Assembly (NCBI GenBank): GCA_032622095.1
Contig: CP136069.1
Location: 12,694,450-12,758,449 of the forward strand
Length of the DNA: 64,000 nt
Reading direction: 5' to 3'
Source of the DNA: Siphonodentalium dalli
Lineage: Eukaryota; Mollusca; Scaphopoda; Gadilida; Siphonodentaliidae
The position numbers were made by a program, and so were the translations under genes. Below the pieces are notes generated by a model, which was not told the origin of the DNA, did no database searches, and saw only the letters and a program-made list of their open reading frames with translations. Position 1 is the stretch's first letter. Every line of letters starts with the position of its first letter. Of the stretch, positions 33,380-43,530 are shown in pieces.

Positions 33380-33559
33380 TATGATATAAGCACCCTAATT
33401 AATCCTTACTAAATAGATTCACCCAATCAGTCTTAAAAGTATACATTATTCATAATGGAGGGATGTAAATAAGTTCAACAAACGGCCTATGGTTGTTTTT
33501 TTAAACTTATTATCTGAACATTTCTTAAGCGATAATTACTCGTCAATGAGTATTTAGTA

Positions 33560-34185
33560 TAGAAAGGGTACCTCTATATAACACTCTGTATTCCTCCCTG
33601 TTCCCTCGTATTCCTCCACTCCAGTATTATATAACACTCTGTATTCCTCCCTGTTCCCTCGTATTCCTCCACTCCAGTATGGAGCCTCACACGAACCCAA
33701 GCAGCCGACAGGCGTCAGTCTCTCTGTCTGGGGCTCAATAAAGTGTTAATAAATGCATTGATTATATAACACTCCCATATGGAGCCCCACACAGACCCAA
33801 GAAGCCAACAGGCGTCAGTGCATCATTCTCTCTGTCTGGGGCTCAATAAAGGGTTAATAAATGCATTGATTGTATAACACTCCCGTATGGAGCCCCACAC
33901 AGACCCAAGAAGCCAACAGGCGTCAGTGCATCATTCTCTCAGTCTGGGGCTCATAAAGGTTTAATAAATGCATTGATTATATAACACTCCCATATGGAGC
34001 CCCACACAGACCCAAGCAGCCGACATGCGTCAGTGCATCATTCTCTCTGTCTGGGGCTCAATAAAGGGTTAATAATTGCATTGATTGTATAACACTCCCA
34101 TATGGAGCCCCACACAGACCCAAGAAGCCAACAGGCGTCAGTGCATCGTTCTCTCTTTCTGGGGCTCAATAAAGGGTTAACTGAT
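33560..34185 (+). repeat. Tandem array of ~108-bp TTAA-element units upstream of exon 8
   Basis: A ~55-bp unit (TATAACACTCTGTATTCCTC) occurs twice, then five units of ~108 bp with GGAGCCCCACACAGACCCAA, AGCCAACAGGCGTCAGTGCA and GGGGCTCAATAAAGGGTTAA. The GGGTTAA end of each unit matches the piggyBac-like family. The array stops 35 bp before the exon 8 acceptor. Confidence 0.88.
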
Positions 34186-34220
34186 GAATCATCAATGAAC
34201 TTCCTCTATGATAATTTTAG

Positions 34221-34367
34221 TGAATCGAAATGTGCGCTGGCTAAGGTGATTAACAGCGAAGCTTACTACAAGGAGCTCATAGAGAGTAAGAACGAAACGA
34301 TCTCTGAGATGACGGGTCGACTGGAGCGTATCGAGTCGGGCGAGTCAGGTTCCTCCAGCAGAAAAGG
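34221..34367 (+). CDS. TBC1D2: TBC1D2-like gene, exon 8 (coiled coil)
   Basis: Acceptor GATAATTTTAG, donor GTGAGTC at 34368; enters with one base completing ATT and leaves in phase 2. It encodes ESKCALAKVINSEAYYKEL, IESKNETISEMTGRLERIES and GESGSSSRKG: a charged heptad helix (L/I at a/d positions, many E and K) ending in a Ser/Gly-rich break. In TBC1D2 proteins the central coiled coil binds effectors such as Rac1; this is family knowledge. A frame open from 34102 extends upstream into a piggyBac-like tandem repeat and is not coding. Confidence 0.9.
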
Positions 34368-34403
34368 GTGAGTCAGTAGCACACTGGTAATCAGGCCTCA
34401 AAA

Positions 34404-34619
34404 TACAGTTATGCCCAAAATAATCCACTCCTTAACCACAGCAGAATTATGGGTAACTTTTCAGGATTTTGTCGGAAATATGGCTTGTTGCCATTCATCG
34501 GAAAGCTCTCAGTAAGTGCTTTCCGATGAATGGCGACAAGCCATATTTACGACTAAATCCTGAAAAGTTACCCATAATTCCGCTGTTGTTAGGAGTCGAT
34601 TATTTAGAGCATTACTATA
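34404..34619 (+). mobile_element. Palindromic TA-flanked MITE
   Basis: TACAGTTATGCCCAAAATAA to TTATTTAGAGCATTACTATA with full arms; it lies 36 bp after exon 8. Confidence 0.84.
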
Positions 34620-34945
34620 GTGTGTCTGACATTTGCAGAATGAGGTCCCCAGAGGGTGAATTTAGTGAGGCTATCCCGCACAGTAGGCTAGCATCACCAT
34701 ATTCACCCTCTAGAAACCTTATTCTGTTTGACATCAACTGCTATGGGAGACCTAGGATCAGATTGAAGTTCTCCAGTTGAAGTTGGTGATATTCACCCAT
34801 TAGTCACCTCGATTATGCAATTTTTCTGCTGCAAATAGGGGGAAAAGAAACTGAACAAAATGAAAAATTAACAAAAGACAATGTTAATATGAGAAGATGA
34901 GGTCTAAACAGAATGAGCTCCCAATTGGGTGAATTTGATGCTATG
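34619..34945 (+). mobile_element. Palindromic GAATGAGGTCC-family element, right half decayed
   Basis: GTGTGTCTGACATTTGCAGA then GAGGTCCCCAGAGGGTGAAT, spacer AACTGCTATGGGAGACCTAG, and a damaged second hairpin (GAATGAGCTCCCAATTGGGT). Confidence 0.75.
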
Positions 34946-35230
34946 ACTCGTTGAAAATCAAGTTTATCAAACTCATTTCATAAAATATCCCAACATTATT
35001 CCTAGGAGATCGTCTATATCTAAAATTCTAAAAATAGTTTTTGAAAAAATGTCCCGCTTGATTATCGCATTATACAAGAAATTTTTGATATAAAATCACT
35101 ATTAAGTGATACATGCGTTTCTGGACAGGTGTTTACGACTCAATATTTATTATTGTATACGCGGAAGTTATATAAAATGTGTTCAAGAAGATAATGACCA
35201 TCTTTAACAATTTTGCTACACGTTCTTCAG

Positions 35231-35365
35231 AGGAAAAAGTCCTTCAAAGGAGAACGAAGAGAATTGTCGAGTTTTACAGAACAAAAACAGGATCCTGAAC
35301 AAAGAGATTAAACGACTGGCACAGCTGAGACACGACGAGAGAGAAATGTTCAGGGATCAGGAGAG
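35231..35365 (+). CDS. TBC1D2: TBC1D2-like gene, exon 9 (coiled coil, NRxLNKEI motif)
   Basis: Acceptor CACGTTCTTCAG, donor GTAAGTC at 35366; phase 2 in and out. It encodes KSPSKENEENCRVLQNKN followed by RILNKEIKRLAQLRHDERE and MFRDQE. The NRILNKEI stretch with the following leucine-spaced helix is the conserved coiled coil before the TBC domain in TBC1D2/TBC1D2B. The last 62 nt plus 14 nt of intron are tandemly repeated (76-bp period), giving a second perfect donor at 35442; using it would add 76 nt and break the frame. Confidence 0.92.
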
Positions 35366-35455
35366 GTAAGTCACGATGAGAGATTAAACGACTGGCACAG
35401 CTGAGACACGACGAGAGAGAAATGTTCAGGGATCAGGAGAGGTAAGTCACGACGA
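35304..35455 (+). repeat. 76-bp tandem duplication spanning the exon 9 donor
   Basis: Copy 1 (35304-35379) and copy 2 (35380-35455) both read GAGATTAAACGACTGGCACA through GGAGAGGTAAGTCACGA and differ at one base near the end (GATGAG versus GACGAG). A partial third piece with GAGAGAAATGTTTAGGGATC follows to about 35490. The duplication begins inside the exon and ends in the intron. Confidence 0.93.
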
Positions 35456-35735
35456 GAGAGAAATGTTTAGGGATCAGTTAAGACACGATGAGTCAGATAT
35501 ATTACACACTGAAAACTTGACACCCTTATGCAATCTGTATAAACATACTCATATTCATACTAAGTCTATCTTAGTCTCGTCGAAATGTCATGTCTTGGAA
35601 GCATTGCAGGCTTCCCCCAATTAAGTTAATCGCTTCGATTGGATGCTTAAATCTACTGAGAATCCCGCAGTTCGGGAAATAGTAAGCCTACGACAAGTAA
35701 TCATAGATACTATTTATATTTGGGTCTATAGTTAA

Positions 35736-37601
35736 TCAGTCCTTCCCAGGAACCAAATACCACGAGAGCTATAAAATGCACCCGTAATATTGAAGACGGG
35801 TGCAATAAGCACTCGTAAAATTTCAGCCGCCCTTGGGCGGCTCCGAGGTGCATAGCACCGAGAAGGGGGGATGGTATGGAAGGGGTGTGGCCCCCCTTCC
35901 AGAGTTGAAAAATTTTGAATATTCATTTTTGAAATGGTGCATTCTGGTGTATGTTGCCAGTTGGCATAACAAATGTTGATCATAGGGGAGAAGGATTTAA
36001 CTCATCTCTTTAGGAGCCATTTTAGAGTGGACATGCAGAATTGTGAACTTAACTCCAGACATGAATCTGAAATTGTGAACTGATATGTGAGAAAGCCCCA
36101 ACTGAACAAAATAACCCCAGACCTGTCATCACCACCCCCTGACTGGGTACTTATTGCCATTTTCTCATGTATTTTGAATTTGTGCATCATTTACAAAATA
36201 TGAATGCAAATTATTATTCCCAACGAATTACAATAAACATTGACATTGTCATCAGACCAAAATTAAAAAGACTTGTGTTTCTGGTGAGTCAGTGGTGACC
36301 CACCCGTCCCTATTCCAGCACCCCCGACCATTTTCATTTTATTGAATTTGAAAATTAGTATGCATCGGATTTTATTTTCTGTGTAAACCGATTCATTTCC
36401 ATGTAAAATAGACACATCACGTGTATTGTTAAACTGTATATTATACCACACATTAATTAGGTCACAGCTAAATCAAACTTTACACTATATAATTCTAATA
36501 TCTATGTACTTAGTTTTATTATTTTATAGTACATTAAAAACAAGGAGAAGCAGTCTGTGGTATACATGTACATATTTATTTAAGTTGAAAATAAAATGAA
36601 AAGTCAATCCTCACCCCTATTTCTGTCTTGCATGTCACTGGAAACACAGGTATAATTTGTTTTGGCCTAAGGCATCCAAGTACATTTTCACTTAATATTT
36701 TCTAAGTCGAGAAAGGGTCAATAACTCTAAAATAAAAAAACATTTTCCGTCTGCACAATACCTTTTCACATGCTTGAATGTGTCGGTAACAATTTTGCTA
36801 TCATCACCTGGTCACCCAGCAGGTCATTTAGAGATATGAATTTGCAATTGTGGTATAAATAATAACTTTATTAATTGTAGAACAATAAAACCTCAATGTG
36901 GAACAATAAATTATTAATTAATAACACAGAAATGACTCATACTCATAGTAAAATGTAAATGAATATCATGGACGTTTGTTGAAATTTTCTCAATTGGCGC
37001 ATCCGTTTCTTCTCACTCCTGCCACTGTCAGTATTTGGATTTTCTATGTTTTCATATGTGGCGGTCTGATGGCTTTTACTTTTTAAATGCCTTTCGAATG
37101 TATATTTATTTACAAAATTGCTCCCCTCCGTGAATACGTCAAATTCCTTAAGAGTTCTTCCATTGAGCGTTTTTCTCACGCGATCCGTGCTTTGCACACG
37201 TTTTGCACCATACTTTTGTAACCAACATTTTCCCATTTCGTCGAATACCCGACAACATTTTTGAAAGTCCAGTTAAAAAAAGTGGATAACAGCACCATAT
37301 TAAAATTCCGTCAAATTCGCGAAAAAAAAAAAACGAATTTGACGGAATTTCCGGTATCCCGAACATGAAACTGTTATACGTAATTCTATTCGTTAATAGT
37401 TTGTCGTTGTCCAATCAAAATGCGTTTTACATTAAGCGACGGAATTTCAGATTTCGAGCTAGTCTACGCACCGGACGAAATGCCGGTTTTCCGTTTAATG
37501 TCTGGTCAAAACACGAGCGCATCTTTTTGCACCCTGAAATAGGGAATCGCGGGCGCGGACCAGCGCGAGCGCAATAGCGCCCGTCTCATGGGAAGGACTG
37601 G
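35736..37601 (+). mobile_element. ~1.87-kb TIR element with GTTAAT/TTAA flanks
   Basis: Ends CAGTCCTTCCCA (35737-35748) and TGGGAAGGACTG (37589-37600), flanked on both sides by GTTAAT (35731-35736 and 37601-37606). The interior has hairpins GCCGCCCTTGGGCGGC and GGTGCATAGCACC near 35830, a minus-strand zinc-finger-like fragment, and a 15-bp palindrome at 37306-37349 (ATTCCGTCAAATTCG). The 3' end is GC-rich. A TTAA target would suit Kolobok or piggyBac; a 6-bp duplication is the alternative. Confidence 0.72.
36943..37260 (-). pseudogene. Degenerate zinc-finger-like fragment inside the TIR element
   Basis: One minus-strand frame gives KVWCKTCAKHGSREK (C-x2-C). A second overlapping frame gives TLKEFDVFTEGSNFVNKYTF then ERHLKSKSHQTA (H-x5-H-like). 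Together they resemble one BED/C2H2-like finger of the C-x2-C...F-x-x-H-x5-H kind found in transposase-related proteins, broken by a frameshift near 37160-37180. I do not recognise a specific family, and no intact start-to-stop gene exists. Confidence 0.4.
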
Positions 37602-37616
37602 TTAATGATACATAAT

Positions 37617-38530
37617 CAGGGTCCGCGCTGGACCAAAATTAACTTTTGCCAAATGAAAATAGTTTTTGCCAAATTCTTTTAGAATTTGCCAACTGCTATT
37701 CCTGATAGTATCATTTTCTGCAACATTGAGTCTTATTTTGTGGTTTATCATACAACAATAAACCAATCACAGAACAATAAAATTATAGAAGGGTTGCTTC
37801 GTCAGAAGGGCACATTACAAGAGGATTAGGTATGTAAACACCACCACCACACTAAATACTGGTAATCCCTCACCAATCAATACTGATGCTATCAGATTAA
37901 CTGCAACTGTATCTTAACCCTTTACCCAACAGAAGGGCCCTGTGCCAATGCATTCTCTTATATATGCGAGTCGACCATAGGTCGCCTCGCATATATAAGA
38001 GAATGCATTGGCTTAACACATTAAAAATTATAAAATCGTTAAAGAATGTAAGAAAAAATGGTAAAAAGTGTTAAAAAAAGATTTTTTTAGGCCAATGCAT
38101 TCTCTTATATATGCGAGGCGACCTATGGTCGACTCGCATATATAAGAGAATGGATTGGCACAGGGCATAACTGTAACTATCACAATGTGATCAAGGAGCC
38201 GGTTCCAATGATATCCATATTTGTATGGTTCTATTGAGACAGACCGAAGATATTTTAGGCTGTTGAAGCTTTATTTGGCCCTTTTGGCCGTTTTGTTGGG
38301 TAAAGGGTTAATAAAGATGTTAACTTTTCCTAGACCTTATAAAACACAACTAATATAATTATATTGTGATAGTTTCCTGAAATGAACGGTATTGATCGGC
38401 TAATATTTTTCAAATTTCTTGAGGAATTAAAAGTGACTTGCCAAAACTTTTGCCAAATGAAAATATTTTTTGCCAAATGTGAATTATTTTTGCCATTGGC
38501 AAATTTGGCAAGTGGCAGCGCGAACCCTGT
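37617..38530 (+). mobile_element. Non-autonomous hAT-like element with perfect 8-bp target duplication
   Basis: Ends CAGGGTCCGCGCTG and CAGCGCGAACCCTG (14-bp TIR, one mismatch) are flanked by TACATAAT at 37609-37616 and 38531-38538. An 8-bp duplication and CAGGG termini fit the hAT superfamily. The ends hold repeated TTTTGCCAAATGAAAAT boxes pointing inward. A piggyBac-like MITE (37914-38311) is inserted in the middle; without it the element is about 520 bp. Confidence 0.88.
37914..38311 (+). mobile_element. piggyBac-like MITE nested in the hAT-like element
   Basis: TTAACCCTTTACCCAACAGA to TTTGTTGGGTAAAGGGTTAA, same structure as 1599-1998. Nesting shows that it inserted later than the hAT-like element. 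Confidence 0.9.
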
Positions 38531-38999
38531 ACATAATCCGATACATAATCCGATTGGTTCGAGTCGATGAACCCACCTATCAAAGCTGAGAGTTATTAGG
38601 TATCGACTTTTGAAATCAATACTTTTTCACCATCAAGACTCCTAGTGGCCCAGTAAAAAACGGTCTTGAACCAAATTGCGGATGAAGATGGATAACTCTA
38701 AAATGAAGAGGATTTGTGTTGATAATAAGACCATATTTCGTCTGACAAAATGTTGATAGATAGCACGTTTCGGGCAATTTTATACTATCGTTGACAGTGG
38801 TTTGCATTATTTTTGGGCAATTAATCGCAATTAATCGATTCTGATAACTGAAAAAATGTTGTTGTTGGAATCTGATATATGAGGACCATCGAATCGGATT
38901 GAGAACCTTCAACTTAGACCTATCCTTTGTGTGTCCTTTATACCATGATGACTATAAATAGCTATATATAGTGTGTCTGAGATGTGCAGAATAAGAGCT

Positions 39000-39488
39000 T
39001 TAACCCTTTCAGTGCCAGGGGCCGATCTCATCGGCCCTAATTTACGGACTGTAAAATCGGCCCTAAAAAATTAAAAAAAAATGTTTTTTGTTTTTTGTTT
39101 TTTTTAGATTTATTTTGGGTTGAAATTTTTTTTGGGTATGCTTAAGCATGCTATAACGAATTTAAAAACAAACTGGATAAAACCTTGGGGGCATGTTATA
39201 ACTCAAAACTATCACCAAGTATTCATTGTAATAATTTTGATGCCCATGAAAAACGTAAGATTCCCTGGCACTAAACCTACAAAATAAGTCTGTTAAAGAA
39301 TATAAGAAAAAATTATTAAAATTGTAAAAAATTGTAAAAAATAATAACAAATGATGAAAAATTGTTAGGCCAATGCATTCTCTTATATATGCGAGGCGAC
39401 CTATGGTCGACTCGCATATATAAGAGAATGCATTGGCACAGGGTATATGGGTTGATTCAAAAATCGGACCTGGCACTGAAAGGGTTAA
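39000..39488 (-). mobile_element. piggyBac-like MITE, long variant, inverted
   Basis: TTAACCCTTTCAGTGCCAGG to CCTGGCACTGAAAGGGTTAA; the interior matches 20312-20785 on the other strand (CTTAAGCATGCTATAA, GCATGTTATAACTCAAAACT). It ends 36 bp before exon 10. Confidence 0.88.
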
Positions 39489-39524
39489 TAAACATTCTAT
39501 ATTTATATGCTTTAATTTTTCTAG

Positions 39525-39657
39525 GAGAGTTCTTTACTTGGTGGCAGACATTCACAACTGGAAAGCAGAATATGTGGCCATTATCCAGTCTAGTATACGG
39601 CTGTCAGATATGGACTGTAATGATTCTCCCATCGTCAGTCTGTTCGGTGGTAACAAG
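39525..39657 (+). CDS. TBC1D2: TBC1D2-like gene, exon 10 (end of coiled coil)
   Basis: Acceptor TTTAATTTTTCTAG, donor GTGAGGA at 39658; the first base completes AGG (Arg) and the exon leaves in phase 0. It encodes RVLYLVADIHNWKAEYVAII, QSSIRLSDMDCNDSPIVSLF and GGNK. The hydrophobic pattern LYLVADIHNWKAEYVAIIQS continues the helix of exon 9 and then breaks into a linker. The acceptor lies only 36 bp downstream of the end of a piggyBac-like MITE (39000-39488). Confidence 0.9.
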
Positions 39658-39829
39658 GTGAGGATTATCCAATGTTAAAGGTACTCAATCTGATCAGACG
39701 TCCCCATATCATCAAGATACAACAACGACAACATTTCTTCCAAATACGCTTTAGTTATCAGAATCGAATAATTGCAACAAAATAATGCTAACCACTGTCA
39801 ACTATGGTATCAAATTTCCCAGAACGTTT

Positions 39830-41640
39830 TTTGTTCAACAAACTATGGCCATATATCACTTGAGTATCCAAACGTCCATCAACAATTTCCATTAGCATTT
39901 GCTACAGGTCGTACCTTTGGTTGGATCATTATGTCAATTTTGGGTCATTTGGCAAAAAAACATGGCCTCCAGTAGCCATCTTGGATTTCAAAATTCAATC
40001 CTTTAGCTAAAATTTGTCATGGATGTTAATATTGGCATGTAGATGGGAACGATTCAATTTGGGGTAATTCGGCCATAAAACATGACCACCGACAGTCATT
40101 TTGGATTTTACTCATTGCATGACTAAATCCTTCGGCACGGGCCTTAAGCCGTCTTGAAGTTTACTCTTTGCATGACTAAATCGTTTCGCACAGGCTATAG
40201 GTCATACCTTTGGTCGGATCTTCATGAAATTTGCCATGGATGTTAACATTGACATGTAGATGGGAACAAGTCATTTCTGGGTCATTCGGCCATAAAACAA
40301 TGCTGCCGGTAGCCATCTTGGATTTAATCCTTTAGCTTGGGCTACATGCCTTACTGTTTTTCTGATCATTATGAACTTTTTCATGGCTGTTAATATTGAC
40401 ATGTATATGGGAACGAGTCATTTTGGGGTCATTCAGCCAATAAACATGGCCACCCACAGCCATCTTGCATTTTACTCTTTGCATTACTAAATCCTTTGGC
40501 ACGGGCTACAGATCGTACCTTTGGTCGGATCTTCATGAAATTTGCCATGGATGTTAACATTGACATGTAGATGGGAACAAGTCATTTCGGGGTCATTCGG
40601 CCATAAAACATGGCCGCTGGCAGCCATCTTGGATTTTATTCATTGCATGACTATATCCTTTGGCACGGGCTACAAGACGTCTTGTAGTTTACTCTTTACA
40701 TGACTAAATCCTTTTGCTAAGGCTATAGGTCAAACCTTCGGTCGGATCTTCATGAAATTTGCCATGGATGTTAACATTGACATGTAGATGGGAACAAGTC
40801 ATTTTGGGGTCATACAGCCATAAAACATGGCTGCCGGTAGCCATTTTGGATTTTACTCTTTGCATGACTAAATCCTTTGGCACGGGCTACAGGTCCTACC
40901 TTTGTTCGGATCATTATGTAATTTGTCATGGCTGTTGACATTGACAATTAGATGGGAACAAGTCATTTTTGGTCATTTGGCAAAAAAATGTGGCCACCAG
41001 CATCCATGTTGGATTTCAATATTCAATCCATTAGCATGGGCAACAGGCCGGAGTGTTCGTCTGATCATAGTGAAATTTGTCATGGATGTTAATATTGACA
41101 TGTAGCTGTGAACGAGTTTTTTTAGGGTCATTCGGCAAAAAAACATGTCCGTCAGCAGCCATCTTGGAATTTACTCTACGCATGACTAAATTCTACAGAC
41201 CACATCCCTCATCTGATCATCACCAAACTTCATATGGATCATCAATGTTTTTCGAATTTTGTTGAAAAACATGGCTGCCAGCGGCCATCTTGGATTTTAC
41301 TCTTTGTATTACTAAATCCTAAAGACTAAAGACGACACCCTACTTGTCTGATCGTCACTATTAAAACTTCACATGAATCCTCGGGATGACCACAAGATGG
41401 GAGTAATCTAATTTTTCCGAAATTCGTTAAAAAACATGTCACTGGCAGCCATTTGGATTTTCAATTCTTTGTTTATCTGGAAATGTTGGCTTTTGGTTCA
41501 TCTGATGTCTTGTCAGGTCATAACTTGAACAGTAGTGCTCGGATCTCAATGAAATTTGGTACGGATGTTCACTACTATGAGGACATTCAATAGAGGGTTC
41601 AATTGTTTTGTTGGGGTTTTTCATGCTAGAGTTATTCATC
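39830..41640 (+). repeat. ~170-bp tandem repeat array, diverged (ACATGGCCGCC type)
   Basis: Units contain GGCACGGGCTACAGGTCGTA, GAAATTTGCCATGGATGTTA, ACATGTAGATGGGAACAAGT and ATAAAACATGGCCGCTGGCA. Same family as 7246-9130 but older and without the terminal AGCTCAACTT hairpin. The right end (41455-41640) is a unit of the 29225-type repeat. Confidence 0.83.
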
Positions 41641-41655
41641 TTTGTTTTTTTCCAG

Positions 41656-41726
41656 CCTATCAGAAGAGTTCAAGCTTTGCTGATTGAAGCACGAAAGATA
41701 AATCCAAGTCTTCCATCATATGAAAG
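41656..41726 (+). CDS. TBC1D2: TBC1D2-like gene, exon 11
   Basis: Strong acceptor TTTGTTTTTTTCCAG, donor GTAAGCC at 41727; phase 0 in, phase 2 out. It encodes PIRRVQALLIEARKINPSLP followed by SYE, a short amphipathic helix and linker between the coiled coil and the YGF segment, where the family also has a leucine-rich helix. The upstream intron up to the acceptor is TCCG-type repeat. Confidence 0.88.
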
Positions 41727-41734
41727 GTAAGCCT

Positions 41735-41818
41735 GCACCCACAGAGAGCCCCACATATACTGGAGCAGGCGACACTGTGATTAATGGTTTCATCTGTGTG
41801 AGGCTCCCTGTGGGTTAA
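41735..41818 (+). mobile_element. Small GGGTTAA element (CACCCACAGAGAGCC)
   Basis: CACCCACAGAGAGCCCCACA to GAGGCTCCCTGTGGGTTAA forms an ~84-bp inverted repeat with GCAGGCGACACTG inside; starts 8 bp after exon 11. Confidence 0.65.
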
Positions 41819-42026
41819 ACAATAAACTTTATCAGTGACTTTTGAGATGCATGTCTTACATTACTACTGATCAAGCCTTTGAAATAGTGTGTCTGTCTAA
41901 AATCTATTTTTGTATTATTTCTTATGTGTCGAGCAGTACATACGTCATATATCTGTTCATGTCATAACTTGAACAGTTGTGCTCTGAACAATATTGGCCA
42001 AACCATATTTACCTTGAGCTTGTAAG

Positions 42027-42146
42027 CCAGTGCATTCTCTTATATATGCGAAGCTCCCTATGGGAGACTCACATATATAAGAGAATGCATTGGCACAGAG
42101 TCTTCAATGCTGCATCAGTGCCGCTCCCATCATGAAAGGTTTAAAT
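42027..42146 (+). mobile_element. piggyBac-like MITE, right part only
   Basis: CAGTGCATTCTCTTATATAT hairpin with loop CTCCCTATGGGAG, then the ATCATGAAAGGTTTAAA end. It is duplicated together with the exon 12 start. Confidence 0.7.
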
Positions 42147-42239
42147 ATACTTCATTATGATTTCAGCATTTCGAACAAAGAAACATGGATTCAAACACAT
42201 TTTTGAAGATTCCGGATTGCTTCTCCATTATCTGTGCCA
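42146..42239 (+). pseudogene. Decayed duplicate of the 5' half of exon 12
   Basis: The stretch repeats the intron end and first part of exon 12 (TTCATTATGATTTCAG, then TTTCGAACAAAGAAAC, ATGGATTCAAACACATTTTT and so on to CTGTGCCAA) about 1.16 kb upstream of the real exon. It has lost 15-16 nt between GAAAC and ATGGATTC relative to the exon, and frame continuation from exon 11 soon meets TGA. It stops abruptly where another repeat (CAATTAGGGGATATAG) begins and has no donor. The copy extends leftward into a piggyBac-like MITE end shared with the true locus, so the MITE end and exon start were duplicated together. Confidence 0.85.
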
Positions 42240-42395
42240 ATTAGGGGATATAGAAACTTCCCAGAAGGGAAAAAGTAACTAAAAACAATGTTAATTTGAG
42301 ACTATAGGTACTTCCTAGAAGATGAGGTTCCCAGAGGGTGAATTTGGCGATGCTAGCCCACTGTGCAAATGTCAAACACACTATTTGCAGGCTTG
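42236..42395 (+). mobile_element. Fragment of GAATGAGGTCC-family composite element
   Basis: CAATTAGGGGATATAGAAAC spacer, GATGAGGTTCCCAGAGGGTG half-hairpin and the end CACTATTTGCAGGCTTG. It cuts off the decayed exon 12 copy. Confidence 0.75.
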
Positions 42396-42504
42396 TCTAA
42401 ATCCTATTTATTTTTCTATCACCGTTTAAAATCAGTTGCTGTTTACATTTTCTCCATATGTGAACCGCCATATCAAATCCAGTCGTAAGTCGGGATTTTT
42501 TTTA

Positions 42505-42835
42505 CCCTGTGCCAATGCATTCTCTTATATATGCGAGGCGACCATAGGTCGCCTCGCATATATAAGAGAATGCATTGGCCTAACAATTTTTTACAATTTT
42601 AATAATTTTTTCATTTTATAATTTCACCCATACAGAGCCCCAGACCAACATGAGCAGACGACACTCTTCTATATGCTTCTATATATGTGTGGGGCTCCCT
42701 GCAGGGTAATGGATGTTTTTTATTTTATGTCCTAAAAATTGTCAGAAACATTTATTTAAGAAAAATGATAAAAAATTGTTAGGCCAATGTATTCTCTTAT
42801 ATATGCGAGGCGATGATGAAGTTAATTACTTGAAT
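42505..42835 (+). mobile_element. Broken piggyBac-like MITE with a small GGAGCC element inside
   Basis: Left hairpin (CCCTGTGCCAATGCATTCTC) at 42507-42580, an insertion at about 42625-42710 (ACCCATACAGAGCCCCAGAC to GGCTCCCTGCAGGGTAA), then an incomplete right hairpin at 42782-42815. Confidence 0.65.
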
Positions 42836-42842
42836 GTGATTC

Positions 42843-43306
42843 TTAACCCTTCCATGACTGGGAGCTTCCTGAATTTTTGGGAAAACCATGTGCCAATGCA
42901 TTCTCTTATATATGCAAGTCGACCATAGGTCGCCTCGCATATATAAGAGAATGCATTGGCCCAACAAATTTTATATTATTTTTTATAATTGTTCAAAAAT
43001 GTAAGAAAAAATTAAACTGATAAAAAATTGCTAAATAATGTAAGAAAAAATTATAAAAATTGTTAAAGAATGTAAAACAAATTATAAAAATTGTTAAAGA
43101 ATGTAACAAAAATGATAAAAATTGTTAAAGAATGTAAGAAATAATGATAAAAATTGTTAAAGAATGTAAGAAAAAAATATAAAAATTGTTAAAGAATGTA
43201 AGAAAAATGATGAAAATTACCATGGTCAACTCGCATATATAAGAGAATGTATTGGCACAGGGTCTTTAATGCTGCACCAGCGCAGCTCTCATCATGAAAG
43301 GGTTAA
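42843..43306 (+). mobile_element. piggyBac-like MITE with expanded AT-rich centre
   Basis: TTAACCCTTCCATGACTGGG to CATCATGAAAGGGTTAA. The centre has five or six repeats of AAAAATTGTTAAAGAATGTA. It ends 22 bp before exon 12. Confidence 0.83.
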
Positions 43307-43328
43307 ATATACTTCATTATGATTTCAG

Positions 43329-43530
43329 CCTGTCGAACAAAGAAACTCACGTGGATACGTATGGATTCAAACACATTTTTGAAGATTCCGGATTGCTCCT
43401 CCATTATCTGTGCCAAGAGCTTCATCAACATTATAACAAACAGGCCGACTCGTACAACGAGCACTGCTCGCAGTGGAAACAGTTCCTCAGGAATCATGGG
43501 AAAACGCTGAAGAAAGACATCAAGGAACAT
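43329..43530 (+). CDS. TBC1D2: TBC1D2-like gene, exon 12 (pre-TBC segment with YGF motif)
   Basis: Acceptor TTATGATTTCAG, donor GTTAGTA at 43531; one base completes AGC (Ser), exit in phase 0. It encodes LSNKETHVDTYGFKHIFEDS, GLLLHYLCQELHQHYNK, QADSYNEHCSQWKQFLRNHG and KTLKKDIKEH. D-x-YGF followed by an acidic helix, then a W-x-x-F-L segment, is the conserved lead-in to the TBC domain in TBC1D2/TBC1D2B. Reading past the donor gives an open frame that is only repeat. The 3' ~105 nt of this exon are the source of the 154-bp tandem repeats downstream; all later copies lack one base (CACTCTCG for CACTGCTCG) and are frameshifted. Confidence 0.93.

Noticed and set aside
34102-34371. 89-codon frame as a complete coding unit
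   Set aside because: The first half is the 108-bp tandem repeat; only the part from 34221 matches in phase and composition.
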